Origin: Blautia schinkii
GTDB taxonomy: Bacteria; Bacillota; Clostridia; Lachnospirales; Lachnospiraceae
Direction of reading: 5' to 3'
DNA length: 64,000 bases
Assembly: GCF_013304825.1 (NCBI RefSeq)
Contig: NZ_JAAWUO010000006.1
Span: 92,665-156,664 of the forward strand
Numbering within the stretch: position 1 is the stretch's first letter; every line of letters begins with the position of its first letter. This document shows positions 1 through 10,228 of the stretch, piece by piece. The notes below the pieces were generated by a model. It was not told the origin of the DNA and did not search any database. It was given only the letters and a program-made list of their open reading frames with translations. The translations under genes were made by a program, and so were the position numbers.

Positions 1-2
1 GT

Positions 3-3000
3 GAGTCTTACGGCGAAGGATTCCGCGTAGGTATGGGTGCTGAATCCATCATGGAGCTTCTGCAGGCTATTGATCTTGAAAAAGATTCCGAAGAGCTGAA
101 AGCAGAGCTTGTAGATGCAACCGGCCAGAAACGTGCAAGAATCATCAAACGTCTTGAGGTTGTGGAGTCCTTCCGTGAGTCCGGCAACCGTCCTGAGTGG
201 ATGATCATGACTGTTATTCCGGTTATCCCGCCGGATCTTCGTCCTATGGTACAGCTGGACGGAGGACGTTTTGCAACATCTGACCTGAATGATCTTTACA
301 GAAGGATCATCAACAGAAACAACCGTCTGAAAAGACTTCTGGAGCTTGGTGCTCCGGATATCATTGTCCGCAACGAGAAGCGTATGCTGCAGGAGGCTGT
401 AGATGCCCTGATCGATAACGGACGCCGTGGACGTCCTGTAACAGGCCCTGGAAACAGAGCTCTGAAATCCCTTTCCGATATGCTGAAAGGTAAATCCGGA
501 CGTTTCCGTCAGAACCTTCTTGGTAAACGAGTTGACTACTCCGGACGTTCTGTAATCGTCGTAGGACCTGAGCTGAAGATTTATCAGTGTGGTCTTCCGA
601 AAGAGATGGCTATCGAGCTGTTCAAACCATTCGTTATGAAAGAGCTTGTTGCCAACGGAACTTCCCACAACATCAAGAATGCCAAGAAAATGGTAGAGAA
701 ACTTGAGCCGGCAGTATGGGATGTCCTTGAGGAAGTTATCAAGGAGCATCCGGTTATGCTGAACCGTGCACCTACACTGCATCGTCTGGGTATCCAGGCG
801 TTCGAGCCGATCCTTGTAGAAGGTAAGGCTATCAAGCTTCATCCGCTTGTTTGTACAGCGTTCAACGCTGACTTCGATGGTGACCAGATGGCCGTACATC
901 TTCCGCTTTCCCAGGAAGCACAGGCAGAGTGCCGTTTCCTTCTGTTATCACCGAACAACCTTCTGAAACCGTCAGATGGTGGTCCTGTAGCCGTTCCTTC
1001 ACAGGATATGGTTCTTGGTATCTACTACCTGACTCAGGAGAGACCTGGAAATAAGGGTGAAGGCAAGTTCTTCAAGAGTGTCAACGAGGCAATTCTTGCA
1101 TACGAGAACAAGGTCATCACACTCCAGACAAAGATCATTGTCCATTGCCATAAGACAATGCCGGACGGAACTGTTTTAAGCGGTAATGTTCATTCTACAC
1201 TGGGACGTTTCCTGTTTAACGAGATTCTTCCGCAGGATCTTGGATTCGTAGACAGAAGTGTACCTGGAAACGAACTGCTTCTTGAGGTTGATTTCCTTGT
1301 AGGTAAGAAACAGCTGAAGCAGATCCTTGAAAAGGTTATCAATACTCACGGTGCAACAAAGACAGCCGAGGTACTTGACTCCGTTAAGGCTATGGGTTAC
1401 AAATACTCCACACGTGCAGCCATGACCGTATCTATTTCCGATATGACCGTGCCGCCGCAGAAGCCGGAGATGATCAAGCAGGCACAGGATACTGTTGACC
1501 GTATCACAAAGAACTACAAACGTGGTCTTATCACAGAGGAAGAGCGTTACAAAGAGGTTGTTGATACCTGGAAGAAGACTGATGATGAGCTTACAAAAGC
1601 ACTTCTTACAGGTCTTGATAAGTACAACAACATCTTCATGATGGCTGACTCCGGAGCCCGTGGTTCTGATAAGCAGATCAAGCAGCTTGCCGGAATGCGT
1701 GGATTGATGGCTGATACAACCGGTCATACAATCGAGCTCCCGATCAAGTCAAACTTCCGTGAAGGTCTTGACGTACTGGAGTACTTCATGTCCGCTCATG
1801 GAGCCCGTAAAGGTCTTTCCGATACCGCTCTTCGTACAGCCGATTCAGGATACCTGACAAGACGACTTGTTGACGTATCCCAGGATCTGATCGTTCGTGA
1901 GGCAGACTGCTGTGAGAACAGAGCAGAGATCTCGGGTATGGTTGTTCGTGGATTCATGGACGGAAAAGAAGAGATCGAGAGCCTTCAGGAGCGTATCACA
2001 GGACGTTTCTCCTGTGAAACAGTTAAGAATAAAGACGGAGAAATCCTTGTTAAAGCAAACCACATGATCACACCGAAGCGTGCAGCCCGTATTATGAAAG
2101 AGGGCGTAAGCAACCAGACAGGCGGACCGATCGACAAACTGAAGATCCGTACCATCCTTTCCTGTAAGTGCAAGGTTGGTGTCTGCGCAAAATGTTATGG
2201 TGCAAACATGGCTACCGGTGAGCCGGTACAGGTTGGTGAGTCTGTTGGTATCATCGCAGCACAGTCTATCGGTGAGCCAGGTACACAGCTGACCATGCGT
2301 ACATTCCATACCGGTGGTGTTGCCGGTGGAGATATCACACAGGGTCTTCCTCGTGTCGAGGAGCTTTTTGAGGCAAGAAAGCCAAAGGGTCTTGCGATCA
2401 TCACAGAGATCCCGGGTGTTGCCACTATCAACGACACTAAGAAGAAACGTGAGATCATCGTAAACGATCCGGAGACAGGTGATTCCAAGACTTACCTGAT
2501 CCCATACGGTTCCCGTATCAAAGTCCTTGACGGACAGGTTCTTGAGGCCGGTGACGAGCTGACAGAAGGTAGTGTAAATCCGCATGATATCCTGAGAATC
2601 AAGGGTGTTCGTGCAGTTCAGGATTACATGATCCGCGAGGTTCAGCGTGTATACCGTCTGCAGGGTGTTGAGATCAACGATAAGCATATCGAGGTTATCG
2701 TTCATCAGATGCTGAAGAAGATCCGTATCGAGGATAACGGAGATACAGAGTTCCTGCCGGGAACACTTGTTGATGTCCTTGACGTTGAGGAAGTTAACGA
2801 GAAGCTTGAGGCAGAGGGCAAACAGCCGGCAGAGGGCAAACAGGTTATGCTTGGTATTACAAAAGCATCTCTTGCAACCAACTCTTTCCTGTCAGCAGCA
2901 TCCTTCCAGGAGACAACGAAAGTCCTGACAGAAGCTGCTATCAAGGGTAAGATCGATCCGCTGATCGGTCTGAAAGAGAACGTTATCATTGGTAAACTGA

Positions 3001-3197
3001 TTCCTGCAGGTACAGGTATGAAGCGTTACAGTGAGATCAGTCTCGATACAGGAATGCCGGAAGTAAAGAATGCTTCTGAGGAGCCGGAAGATATTGAGGA
3101 TATTTCCGTAGAGGAAGATGCGGCTGAGACTGCTCCGGAAGAAGAGACCGCTGCTGTTGAAGAGACAACAGAGGAAACTGCACCGGTAGAAGAATAA
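3..3197 (+). CDS. rpoC: DNA-directed RNA polymerase subunit beta' (5' end outside window)
   Basis: This is the large catalytic subunit of RNA polymerase, entered part-way through; the first complete codon is at base 3 and the reading frame is open from the window edge. The Mg-binding catalytic loop [14 protein letters not shown] is present, as are the trigger/bridge region ([21 protein letters not shown] split over the usual positions) and a Zn-binding cluster ([11 protein letters not shown] plus the upstream ADCC). The C-terminus carries a roughly 40-residue Glu-rich acidic tail, which is beyond the conserved core. The N-terminal zinc finger and clamp start lie upstream of the window. A short hairpin follows the stop. 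Assignment is certain. Confidence 0.99.
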   Translation, partial: ESYGEGFRVGMGAESIMELLQAIDLEKDSEELKAELVDATGQKRARIIKRLEVVESFRESGNRPEWMIMTVIPVIPPDLRPMVQLDGGRFATSDLNDLYRRIINRNNRLKRLLELGAPDIIVRNEKRMLQEAVDALIDNGRRGRPVTGPGNRALKSLSDMLKGKSGRFRQNLLGKRVDYSGRSVIVVGPELKIYQCGLPKEMAIELFKPFVMKELVANGTSHNIKNAKKMVEKLEPAVWDVLEEVIKEHPVMLNRAPTLHRLGIQAFEPILVEGKAIKLHPLVCTAFNADFDGDQMAVHLPLSQEAQAECRFLLLSPNNLLKPSDGGPVAVPSQDMVLGIYYLTQERPGNKGEGKFFKSVNEAILAYENKVITLQTKIIVHCHKTMPDGTVLSGNVHSTLGRFLFNEILPQDLGFVDRSVPGNELLLEVDFLVGKKQLKQILEKVINTHGATKTAEVLDSVKAMGYKYSTRAAMTVSISDMTVPPQKPEMIKQAQDTVDRITKNYKRGLITEEERYKEVVDTWKKTDDELTKALLTGLDKYNNIFMMADSGARGSDKQIKQLAGMRGLMADTTGHTIELPIKSNFREGLDVLEYFMSAHGARKGLSDTALRTADSGYLTRRLVDVSQDLIVREADCCENRAEISGMVVRGFMDGKEEIESLQERITGRFSCETVKNKDGEILVKANHMITPKRAARIMKEGVSNQTGGPIDKLKIRTILSCKCKVGVCAKCYGANMATGEPVQVGESVGIIAAQSIGEPGTQLTMRTFHTGGVAGGDITQGLPRVEELFEARKPKGLAIITEIPGVATINDTKKKREIIVNDPETGDSKTYLIPYGSRIKVLDGQVLEAGDELTEGSVNPHDILRIKGVRAVQDYMIREVQRVYRLQGVEINDKHIEVIVHQMLKKIRIEDNGDTEFLPGTLVDVLDVEEVNEKLEAEGKQPAEGKQVMLGITKASLATNSFLSAASFQETTKVLTEAAIKGKIDPLIGLKENVIIGKLIPAGTGMKRYSEISLDTGMPEVKNASEEPEDIEDISVEEDAAETAPEEETAAVEETTEETAPVEE

Positions 3198-3223
3198 GTC
3201 GAATACCTTGCTAATATAAACAT

Positions 3224-3254
3224 AATCTCCCCCCGGAATTCCGGAGGGAGATTT
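3224..3254 (+). terminator. Hairpin terminator after rpoC
   Basis: AATCTCCC/GGGAGATT arms close on a CCGGAATTCCGG core; the following T-run is short (TTTCTGTATATT), so termination may be partial and let some rpoC transcript continue into the kinase operon. Confidence 0.6.
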
Positions 3255-3299
3255 CTGTATATTGGGAGCATTTAACATTCTGAGAGAGGAGGGATTGCG

Positions 3300-5300
3300 A
3301 TGGACAAGGAACTGCCAATTTCCCCGTGGCCTGAGTGGAAGATCATAAGCAAGATCGGGGAAGGATCTTTTGGAAGAGTATACAAAGCTCAGAGAACAGA
3401 GAAGGGACGTTCTTTTTACTCGGCAATTAAGATAATCACAATCCCCGCCAGTAAAGGGGAACTGGATAGTGTGCGCTCAGAATCCGGTGATGAGAAATCC
3501 GTTCGCGATTATTTCGAAAACCTGGTTGAGGAGTGCATTCAGGAAGTAAGCACCATGGAGTATTTCCGGGGGAATTCCCACATTGTATCTGTTGAAGATT
3601 ACAAGGTTATGGAATACCTGGATGAAATCGGATGGGATATTTTTATCCGCATGGAATATCTTACAAGCTTTATGGAATATTATGCGGGAAAAAATCTCAC
3701 AGAAAAAGAAGTGATGAAGCTCGGCATGGACCTTTGCAAAGCACTGGAATACTGCGGACAGCTTCACATCATTCACAGGGATATCAAACCTGAGAATATT
3801 TTTGTATCCAGGTTCGGGGATTTCAAACTGGGTGATTTTGGAATCGCCCGTGAGCTGGAAAAAACAATGAGTACCCTTTCCAAGAAGGGAACTTATTCTT
3901 ATATGGCACCGGAGATGTACAGGGGAGAAAAGTACGATAACAGAGTGGACATCTACGCACTTGGACTGGTGCTTTACAAGTTAATGAACCATAACAGACT
4001 GCCGTTTCTTAACCTTGAGAAACAGCTGATCACATACCGGGATAAGGAGAATGCCCTGACGAGAAGAATGTCCGGGGAAAAACCTCCGGCACCAGCAGAT
4101 GCGGGAGATGCTTTGGGCGAAGTCATCCTGAAGGCCTGTGCCTATGACTCAGGAGAACGTTATCAGACGCCACGTGAGTTCCGGGAAGCATTGGAAGCCA
4201 TTCGATATGGAACAAAAGTGCAAAAGGAAGCTGGCAAAACAGCGCAGCCGCTTCGGAAAGAAGCGAAAGAACGGTACGTTCCTGAATCAATGCCAAGGTT
4301 CCTTCAGGAGGGAGCGGTAAATCAGCTGGCAAGAACAAGCCAGATAAATACAGAAGCTGTCCGTGAGGCAAGGCGAAATTATGTACAGAAATCCAAAGCT
4401 GCCGGAGCTGGTCAGTATAGTCAGCAGGATAATCCATCAGCAGGAATGTCAGACCGGAACAGGGCTTATGATAATGTACAGGATTCAGCGCAGAATACTG
4501 CACAGAGTTCATTTGCATATTCCCGTAAACCTGTTTCCGGAAGGACAACCCCGGAAAACGAAAGCAGATCTGTTTCACAGTTAAAGAGTCAGGGACAGCA
4601 GAATTCCGGTATAAGAAGAACCGGAGCTGTGCAGCCAAAAGTTACCACAATAGAAGATCTGGAGAATAATCGGGACCAGGATCTGCGGGAATGGAAGGAT
4701 CCGGTGTCTGACAGCACTGAAAAGGAACCGGACAGAAAGAATCGAAAAGGTTTTTTCAGGATGATCATAACTGCTGTTGTGGTCATCACCCTGATCGGAG
4801 GAATTTTTATAGCACGTAATGTTCTGGAATCTGCGGACAGCGGAAATCAGGCTTCTGCGGAAACTGATGATTCTGATGCACTGAACAGTGGGAATTTCGG
4901 AACAACAGATAGTACTGACAAGAGTTTTACCCAGGCAATGGAAACCATACGTGAGCATGCAACAACCATAGAAGAGGCTCTGGACAGTTATAAACGTGAA
5001 GGCACAGAGGGGGAACGCCTGCGCTTTTATAATCCGTCAGGAGAGATTGCCAAAGTGCTTGTCTACCCGGATCAGTCCGCAGATGGTGTTTATGAGGAAT
5101 ATTTTTACTGGGGAGAGCAGATGTTTTATACCTATGTATGGAACGGTGATGAGAATCAGTATTTCTATTATCAGGACGGTCTTCTGATACGCTGGATCGA
5201 TAAGGATGGAAAAGTCCATGATAAAGAAAGTGACAATGACAAATATGTAGAACTGGGAGACAAATACTGGAGCAATTCCGTTGTGGAGCTGCAGCAGTAA
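3300..5300 (+). CDS. Membrane Ser/Thr protein kinase (Hanks type, PknB-like)
   Basis: An N-terminal eukaryotic-like kinase domain covers about residues 13-300. The Gly-rich loop GEGSFGRVYKA is at 20-30, the ATP lysine is K44, the catalytic loop HRDIKPEN starts at H159 and DFG is at 179-181; all key residues are present. A Gln/Ser-rich, low-complexity linker (about 310-475) leads to one membrane helix near 483-503, then a C-terminal domain of about 160 residues predicted to be outside the cell. That outer domain has no PASTA repeats; it is rich in Tyr/Trp/Gly and resembles a toxin_YwqK-like or MORN-like strand pattern, but I cannot name it. Start ATG is set by an AGAGGAGGGA site. It is followed 32 bases later by a PP2C phosphatase, the usual kinase/phosphatase pairing. 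Confidence 0.93.
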   Translation: MDKELPISPWPEWKIISKIGEGSFGRVYKAQRTEKGRSFYSAIKIITIPASKGELDSVRSESGDEKSVRDYFENLVEECIQEVSTMEYFRGNSHIVSVEDYKVMEYLDEIGWDIFIRMEYLTSFMEYYAGKNLTEKEVMKLGMDLCKALEYCGQLHIIHRDIKPENIFVSRFGDFKLGDFGIARELEKTMSTLSKKGTYSYMAPEMYRGEKYDNRVDIYALGLVLYKLMNHNRLPFLNLEKQLITYRDKENALTRRMSGEKPPAPADAGDALGEVILKACAYDSGERYQTPREFREALEAIRYGTKVQKEAGKTAQPLRKEAKERYVPESMPRFLQEGAVNQLARTSQINTEAVREARRNYVQKSKAAGAGQYSQQDNPSAGMSDRNRAYDNVQDSAQNTAQSSFAYSRKPVSGRTTPENESRSVSQLKSQGQQNSGIRRTGAVQPKVTTIEDLENNRDQDLREWKDPVSDSTEKEPDRKNRKGFFRMIITAVVVITLIGGIFIARNVLESADSGNQASAETDDSDALNSGNFGTTDSTDKSFTQAMETIREHATTIEEALDSYKREGTEGERLRFYNPSGEIAKVLVYPDQSADGVYEEYFYWGEQMFYTYVWNGDENQYFYYQDGLLIRWIDKDGKVHDKESDNDKYVELGDKYWSNSVVELQQ

Positions 5301-5332
5301 TTGTTAAAAGGGTTTTTACGAAAGGAAAAAGA

Positions 5333-6148
5333 ATGGCCTATCAGATTGATTATGCGTATACATGCCACACCGGGAAGGTAAGGGCTAATAATGAGGATAA
5401 TTTCTGGTGCTGCGGTGTGCGCCTGCCGGTGCACAACCAGGGAGTTGATGGCATCCTGGCAGGTCATACACAGCACTGGCAGCTACCTGTACTTGCTGTT
5501 TTTGACGGCATGGGAGGAGAGAGCTGCGGTGAGATGGCAGCCTCTGCAGCAGTGGAAGCACTGGGTGGATTTTACGAGGAGAATCGGAGGAATCTTCGAA
5601 AGGAACCTGTGGATTTTCTTACAGGGGCCTGCGAAAATATGAATGAAGCAGTATGCCGCTACAGCAGAGATAACCGTATCAGCAGCATGGGAACTACAAT
5701 GGCGCTGCTGTCCTTCAGTGAAAAGGCAATCTATGCCTGTAACCTGGGAGACAGCCGTATTTACCGCCATTTTCGGGGAAAACTCCAGCAGATTTCCACA
5801 GATCATGTGATCGGTGGGAAGATGCTGGGAAAAGCACCTCTGACGCAGTACCTGGGATTTCAGGAAGAGAATGTGGCACTGGAGCCGTCCATTGTGGAGA
5901 TCGGTTATCAGGATGGAAGCAGCTATCTTATCTGTTCAGACGGAGTGACAGATATGCTTTCTGATGAGGAGATCCAGGCAGTTCTGGCTAAAAATTCCAC
6001 AGCAGAAGAGAAGGTGGAAGAACTTCTTGGAGCAGCTCTGGAAAAAGGCGGTCGGGATAATGTGACAATGGTCCTGGCTCAGATCAGCGGCTACGAAGAA
6101 AAAAATCCTCTCAAAAGATGGGCAGAGCGGCATAGCACCGGGCGGTAA
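5333..6148 (+). CDS. PP2C-family protein serine/threonine phosphatase
   Basis: A 271-residue soluble PPM/PP2C phosphatase, expected to remove phosphates placed by the upstream kinase. The metal-binding signature is complete: NNEDN (D22), DGMGG (D58), GDSRIYR, SDGVTDM and GGRDN (D242). There is an insert of about 20 residues between the first two metal motifs. Length is normal for the family (about 240-270). It lies 32 bases after the kinase with an AAAGGA ribosome site, so the two are almost certainly co-transcribed. No membrane segment is seen, so it acts in the cytoplasm, where the kinase domain is. Confidence 0.95.
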   Translation: MAYQIDYAYTCHTGKVRANNEDNFWCCGVRLPVHNQGVDGILAGHTQHWQLPVLAVFDGMGGESCGEMAASAAVEALGGFYEENRRNLRKEPVDFLTGACENMNEAVCRYSRDNRISSMGTTMALLSFSEKAIYACNLGDSRIYRHFRGKLQQISTDHVIGGKMLGKAPLTQYLGFQEENVALEPSIVEIGYQDGSSYLICSDGVTDMLSDEEIQAVLAKNSTAEEKVEELLGAALEKGGRDNVTMVLAQISGYEEKNPLKRWAERHSTGR

Positions 6149-6205
6149 CAATACCGGCCTGGCAGTTCTGCCGGGGAGTAATAAAAGGGATAAGGAGAAT
6201 CTAAG

Positions 6206-7432
6206 ATGAGAAATCGAATGCAGGATCTTGATTTTGAACAGACAGTTGCCTTCGATTCTGTGAAGGACTTTGAGTTTACAAGAAAGGCGGCGCAGAAATT
6301 TCGCCAGGTTGTCAGTCTGGATTCCTTTGAGGATGAGGATGCTGACGTTATTTTTCATTATCTTTATAAAGAAATGGAGCTTGTATCCTTCGGTGACTAT
6401 CTGAAGAGATATGTTTATGAGAGGGCAGAACTTGAGGAGCCTTTTTCTCAGGTGCCCCAGGAGGTCTATAAGGAGATCGTAGTGGAATCCTTCAAGGAAA
6501 CTTACACACCGAAATCCATGTCCCCCACATCAGCCAAATTAAGTTCGCTGGTGAACAACTGGCTGACACAGGCTTCTGTGAAACGTGAGACTGTTTTTCT
6601 GCTGGGATTCGGTCTTCGCATGAGTACGGAGGATGTGTCGGACTTCCTCACAAGAGTGCTCCGTGAGCAGGATTTTGATTTCCATAATCCGGAGGAAGTA
6701 ATCTACTGGTATTGCTATCAGAACCATCTGGGCTACTATAAAGCAGAGGAATACAGAGAAACCTACAAGAACCTTGCTCCTGTGGAAAAAAAGACCGGAG
6801 AAGTTGTTTACGGTACAGGCCTTTGTCTGGACAGCGAGGAGAAGCTTCTGGAATATCTGGCATTTTTAAAAGGCAGATGTGATGATCCTATGTCTGAGAA
6901 GAGCCAGGCGTTCCGGGAATTTATGGTTCTCCTGGAGCGTGCAAAGAAGATCATTGCAGCGATGTATCAGAAGGATGAAGAAGAGAACGGCGGCAAAAAG
7001 ATATGGAAGCCTGAGAACATAAACGCTTCAGATCTTGAGAAGGTTATCTGCAGCGGAATCCCGATCAATAAGATGGGAAATCTTAAGAAGATGTCAGCTT
7101 CTATTCTGACAAAACATTTCAGCCAGAAGCGTTTCAGCCGCCAGAGGATCAATAATATCCTGAACCATAAATTTCCTGTGGAACGTTTTGATCTGATCAC
7201 GCTGGAGTTTTTTGTGATCTCGCAGGAGATGGCAGATGATGATCCATATACCAGATACCGCCATTTTCTGGATGAGATCCAGGGGATTCTGGCCCGCTGC
7301 GGAATGGGTGAAATTTACATAGTAAATCCATATGAATGTTTTATTCTCATGTGTCTGCTTACGGACTGTCCGCTGGCAGTATTCTCTGAAATCTGGGAGA
7401 AGTCCTACGAAGAGGGGGAAGAGAAGAATTAA
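6206..7432 (+). CDS. Unknown protein in kinase/phosphatase operon
   Basis: I do not recognise this 408-residue protein. It looks soluble and mainly helical, rich in Glu, Lys, Phe and Tyr, with no signal peptide and no membrane helix. A Phe/Asp-rich start (DLDFEQTVAFDSVKDFEF) includes a TVAF segment that resembles a phosphothreonine site, such as those read by FHA domains; this is only a suggestion. The middle (about 100-175) has paired segments on WLTQASVKRETVFLLGFGLRM that resemble an HTH-like helix bundle. The last third (FSQKRFSRQRINNILN) is strongly basic. It sits 58 bases after the phosphatase with a GGAGAA site and before a strong terminator, so it is the third gene of the kinase operon and is a likely kinase substrate or effector. 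Confidence 0.75.
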   Translation: MRNRMQDLDFEQTVAFDSVKDFEFTRKAAQKFRQVVSLDSFEDEDADVIFHYLYKEMELVSFGDYLKRYVYERAELEEPFSQVPQEVYKEIVVESFKETYTPKSMSPTSAKLSSLVNNWLTQASVKRETVFLLGFGLRMSTEDVSDFLTRVLREQDFDFHNPEEVIYWYCYQNHLGYYKAEEYRETYKNLAPVEKKTGEVVYGTGLCLDSEEKLLEYLAFLKGRCDDPMSEKSQAFREFMVLLERAKKIIAAMYQKDEEENGGKKIWKPENINASDLEKVICSGIPINKMGNLKKMSASILTKHFSQKRFSRQRINNILNHKFPVERFDLITLEFFVISQEMADDDPYTRYRHFLDEIQGILARCGMGEIYIVNPYECFILMCLLTDCPLAVFSEIWEKSYEEGEEKN

Positions 7433-7487
7433 AAAAATGATACGTCATAAAGGTTCTGTATAAACTCTGAATGGCGTATCATTTTTT
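7433..7487. terminator. Bidirectional terminator between convergent operons
   Basis: AAAAAATGATACG at the left pairs with CGTATCATTTTTTT at the right, giving a U-tract in both directions. It separates the plus-strand kinase operon from the minus-strand serine hydrolase. Confidence 0.85.
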
Positions 7488-7502
7488 TATGGGAAATATT
7501 AT

Positions 7503-8684
7503 TTATTCGTTATAGTAACCGTAGATCGCGCGGCTGTCCTCGGCAATGGTACTCTGTGCAGCAGAGGTATCTTTGACATCCTGTGACATAAAGCAGATGA
7601 CCAGATCAATTCCCTTGGCTGTGTCGTAGATAATACCAGCGTCATTCTCTACTGTGTCAAGCTCGCCGGTCTTATTGGCAACCTTTACGCCATCCGGCAT
7701 CTGTGCAGGAATCTTGTTCTGTCTTGTCTGCATTTTGAGAAGATGGTACATGTATTCTGCACCTGCAAGGGTATCCTCAGTGGAAGTGCCTTTATCCTGC
7801 TGATAAATGGTCTTGAGAAATTTTCCGCAGTCTTTGACAGAAGTGTAATTATCTCCATTGGAGTTATCTGCAAGAAGGAGACGGCCCATGGAAGTACTGG
7901 TGTATCCGTGATCCTGACAGAACTTATTTACACGTGCCATTCCGGCTGCATCGTCGCCGCTTCCCAGATAATTCACAAGAGTATTGGCTGCATCGTTGTC
8001 GCTGACTGTGATCATGGAATTCAGATTGTTATCCAGACTGTCTTTTCCGTATGAGGCAGAAAGCTTGTCATAGTCTTCATATACAGCACCCATGATATAG
8101 AGCTTGATCAGGCTGGCTGCCTGCATCTGCTGGTCATTGATGGCACCTTCGGTATTTTTTGCAAGGTTGCATACATATACAGACCAGGTTCCGTTATCTG
8201 TTGGAAGAAGAGCCTGCACCTGATTCAGTACATTGTCCATGCTGGAATCAGAATTATCGGTAAAAGTACTGCTTCCGCTGGAAGGGGAAAGAGTGCCTTC
8301 TTCCTGAGTTGCAGATGAGCTGTCTTTACTGTCTGCTGAAGCGGAATCCTGTGAAACGGAATCAGTGGAATCCTGTGAAGCGGAGTCTGTGGAATTCTGT
8401 GTGTCAGAATCAGAAGCATCGGAGGAAGCCTGGGAATCAGTCTGAGCATTTGCAGCGGCACTTGCAACAGTAGGATCATCCGGATAAAGTGCATCCAGCT
8501 GATCTGCCTTGCTGCTTAATTCAGCAGCAGAATCAGAAACTTCCTGAACATTTTTCTGCAGTTCATTTACTTTAGACTGGAGAGATGCAAGCTTGTCCAG
8601 AGTCCGGACATTTAGTGCACCGAGACCTGCCAGTGCAGTTACCAGCACTGCGATCACAATATACAGAAACGTATTTTTTTTCAT
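7503..8684 (-). CDS. Membrane-anchored beta-lactamase-like serine hydrolase
   Basis: An N-terminal hydrophobic helix (about 7-24) is followed by a short coiled coil, then a low-complexity Ser/Asp/Gln/Thr linker (about 70-150) with repeated SQDSTDS-type units, and a class A beta-lactamase-like domain (about 160-393). The active-site motifs are all present: S191-L-I-K194, S228-D-N and K338-T-G. The family includes beta-lactamases and D,D-peptidase-like enzymes; no clear Omega-loop ExxxN is evident, so real beta-lactamase activity is doubtful. It is more likely a wall-associated peptidase. It lies 18 bases after the amidase gene on the same strand, so the two probably form one envelope operon. 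Nothing here shows antibiotic resistance. Confidence 0.88.
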   Translation of the reverse strand: MKKNTFLYIVIAVLVTALAGLGALNVRTLDKLASLQSKVNELQKNVQEVSDSAAELSSKADQLDALYPDDPTVASAAANAQTDSQASSDASDSDTQNSTDSASQDSTDSVSQDSASADSKDSSSATQEEGTLSPSSGSSTFTDNSDSSMDNVLNQVQALLPTDNGTWSVYVCNLAKNTEGAINDQQMQAASLIKLYIMGAVYEDYDKLSASYGKDSLDNNLNSMITVSDNDAANTLVNYLGSGDDAAGMARVNKFCQDHGYTSTSMGRLLLADNSNGDNYTSVKDCGKFLKTIYQQDKGTSTEDTLAGAEYMYHLLKMQTRQNKIPAQMPDGVKVANKTGELDTVENDAGIIYDTAKGIDLVICFMSQDVKDTSAAQSTIAEDSRAIYGYYNE

Positions 8685-8702
8685 ATATAAGTAAACTCCT
8701 TT

Positions 8703-9731
8703 TTATTGTTGGAAATAAGCATCTATTCCATTGGCGATTCCCTCGGCCATTGTCTGCTGAAAGGAGGAATCCGCCATCTTCAGATCATCGTTCTGATTGG
8801 TCATAAATCCCATTTCCACGATTGTAACCGGTATGGTACTCCAGTTGATCCCTGTCATATTGTCTGTGTAGATAATGCCGCGGTTCTGAAAACCGGTAGC
8901 TGCACAGTAGGAATCAATGATGCACCGGGAAAGCCGGTTGGAACTATCGTAAAGATCAGAAACATAGGGATTCTGCTGAGACGGGCACATGGTCAGTGCA
9001 CCGGAAACGCCGGAAGAATCATCGCCGTTGGCATGGATCCGCACGCAGATCTCCGCGCCCTTTGATGCCACCAGTTCTGCACGTTCCTTATTGCTGATCG
9101 CAGTATCATTATCTGTTCGTGTCATAACAACCTGATAGCCACGCTGTTCCAGGATATCCCTGAGAAGAAGGGAAACGTTAAGATTCAGCTGATATTCAGG
9201 AAGACCGCTGAAGGAACCGCTGGTTCCTGTAGAAGCTTTTGCTTTCATTGTGGAAGAACCAGGTCCGTTGGGTTCCGTGGCACTCATGTCAACGCTTTCG
9301 CTCTGGTGTCCCGGATCAATGCCTACGATATGTCCGTTGGCAGCAGATGTGGAAGCAACGTCTGCATCGTCAGAGGCCTCTTTGCTGTCAACCTGGCTGA
9401 AAACAGAAGGTTTGGCAGTGGTTTGCGTATTCTCTGCTTCCGGTGCACGTTCATGTTCTCCGGTGTTGCTTTTGGCAGCTTTCTCTGTCTGAGATCTATG
9501 CTGCAGGTATTTGTCGGTTGCCTGTTTTTTTTCGATCTTTGCTGTATAAAGTTCAATGTCTTCTTTCAGGGCTGTCTGCTTTTGTTTAACCGGCTTGATT
9601 ACAGATGCCATTTTCTGGTCAACAGCATCGATCTTCTGGTAAGTCTTGTAACTGAGGCCAAAAAGCAGTCCAATACAGATAAGACCCGTCAAAAACAGGA
9701 CGATCGCCATCAGATGGGGCTTTTTTTCCAT
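8703..9731 (-). CDS. N-acetylmuramoyl-L-alanine amidase (Amidase_3)
   Basis: This zinc amidase cleaves the bond between muramic acid and the stem peptide. It has an N-terminal membrane anchor (about 8-30), a coiled-coil region (to about 85), an acidic/Ser-rich linker and a C-terminal Amidase_3 domain (about 135-342). Zn-site elements are visible: GIDPGHQ, the SNKERAELV helix with Glu, VRIHAN with the second His, and the catalytic Glu in IVEMGF (E306). Length and layout fit membrane-tethered amidases of clostridia. It is the first gene of the minus-strand pair and is divergent from padR, with about 170 bases between them. Confidence 0.93.
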   Translation of the reverse strand: MEKKPHLMAIVLFLTGLICIGLLFGLSYKTYQKIDAVDQKMASVIKPVKQKQTALKEDIELYTAKIEKKQATDKYLQHRSQTEKAAKSNTGEHERAPEAENTQTTAKPSVFSQVDSKEASDDADVASTSAANGHIVGIDPGHQSESVDMSATEPNGPGSSTMKAKASTGTSGSFSGLPEYQLNLNVSLLLRDILEQRGYQVVMTRTDNDTAISNKERAELVASKGAEICVRIHANGDDSSGVSGALTMCPSQQNPYVSDLYDSSNRLSRCIIDSYCAATGFQNRGIIYTDNMTGINWSTIPVTIVEMGFMTNQNDDLKMADSSFQQTMAEGIANGIDAYFQQ

Positions 9732-9816
9732 AAGCTCATGTCCTTTCTGGGTGGGTATTTTGTATTTGTAAATATTATAAAGAAGGAGTCTGGAAAAAGC
9801 AATTGCGAAATTGTGC

Positions 9817-9893
9817 TTGACAACAGGAAAAAGTGTGGTACTATATATGTAAAATAATTATATATAAAAATTTTATATATAAAATAATTACAT
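9817..9893 (+). promoter_or_regulatory. padR promoter with probable PadR autoregulatory operator
   Basis: The -35 TTGACA (9817-9822) and TACTAT -10 (9839-9844) are 16 bases apart. Just downstream is an extremely AT-rich block with an exact 11-nt direct repeat TAAAATAATTA (9850-9860 and 9880-9890), framed by ATGTAA (9847) and TTACAT (9888-9893). PadR proteins typically bind ATGT...ACAT dyads over their own promoter, so autoregulation is inferred. Confidence 0.65.
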
Positions 9894-9907
9894 AAAGAGG
9901 TGTGCCT

Positions 9908-10228
9908 ATGTATTATTATCCGGTGTCTGCAGTGCTGACGGAATGCCTGATCCTTTCTGTTGTAGAGCAGCAGGATTCTTACGGATATGAGATCAGCCAG
10001 ACAGTGAAGATGGTAGCTTCTATCAAAGAATCCACATTGTATCCGATCCTTCGCAGACTGGAGACGGACGGTTATCTGACAACTTATTCAGAGGAATTTC
10101 AGGGACGGAAACGTAAATATTATTCCATCACAGAAGAAGGACGGAAGCAGCTGGAATATTTGAGGAAAGAGTGGAGAGAATACCGCGATACTATAGACGA
10201 TATTGTGGAAGGGAGACTTCGAAAATGA
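9908..10228 (+). CDS. PadR-family transcriptional regulator
   Basis: A 106-residue winged-helix regulator of the short PadR type (subfamily 2), without the long C-terminal dimerisation arm. Helix-turn-helix and wing features are clear: DSYGYEISQ, STLYPILRRLE and RKRKYYSITEEGR. The GTG at 9902 overlaps the AAGAGG ribosome site, so the ATG at 9908 is preferred. Its stop overlaps the next start as ATGA (10225-10228), so it is translationally coupled to the DUF1700 gene. In this arrangement PadR usually controls its own envelope-stress operon. Confidence 0.92.
   Translation: MYYYPVSAVLTECLILSVVEQQDSYGYEISQTVKMVASIKESTLYPILRRLETDGYLTTYSEEFQGRKRKYYSITEEGRKQLEYLRKEWREYRDTIDDIVEGRLRK

Noticed and set aside
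1845..2705. Long minus-strand frames opposite rpoC (for example 286 codons)
   Set aside because: They are antisense shadows of rpoC with Cys/Leu/Thr-rich nonsense composition and no ribosome site.
7503..8684. Reading the serine hydrolase as an antibiotic-resistance beta-lactamase
   Set aside because: The SxxK, SDN and KTG motifs are shared by many wall peptidases; the long linker, membrane anchor and amidase neighbour favour an envelope role.
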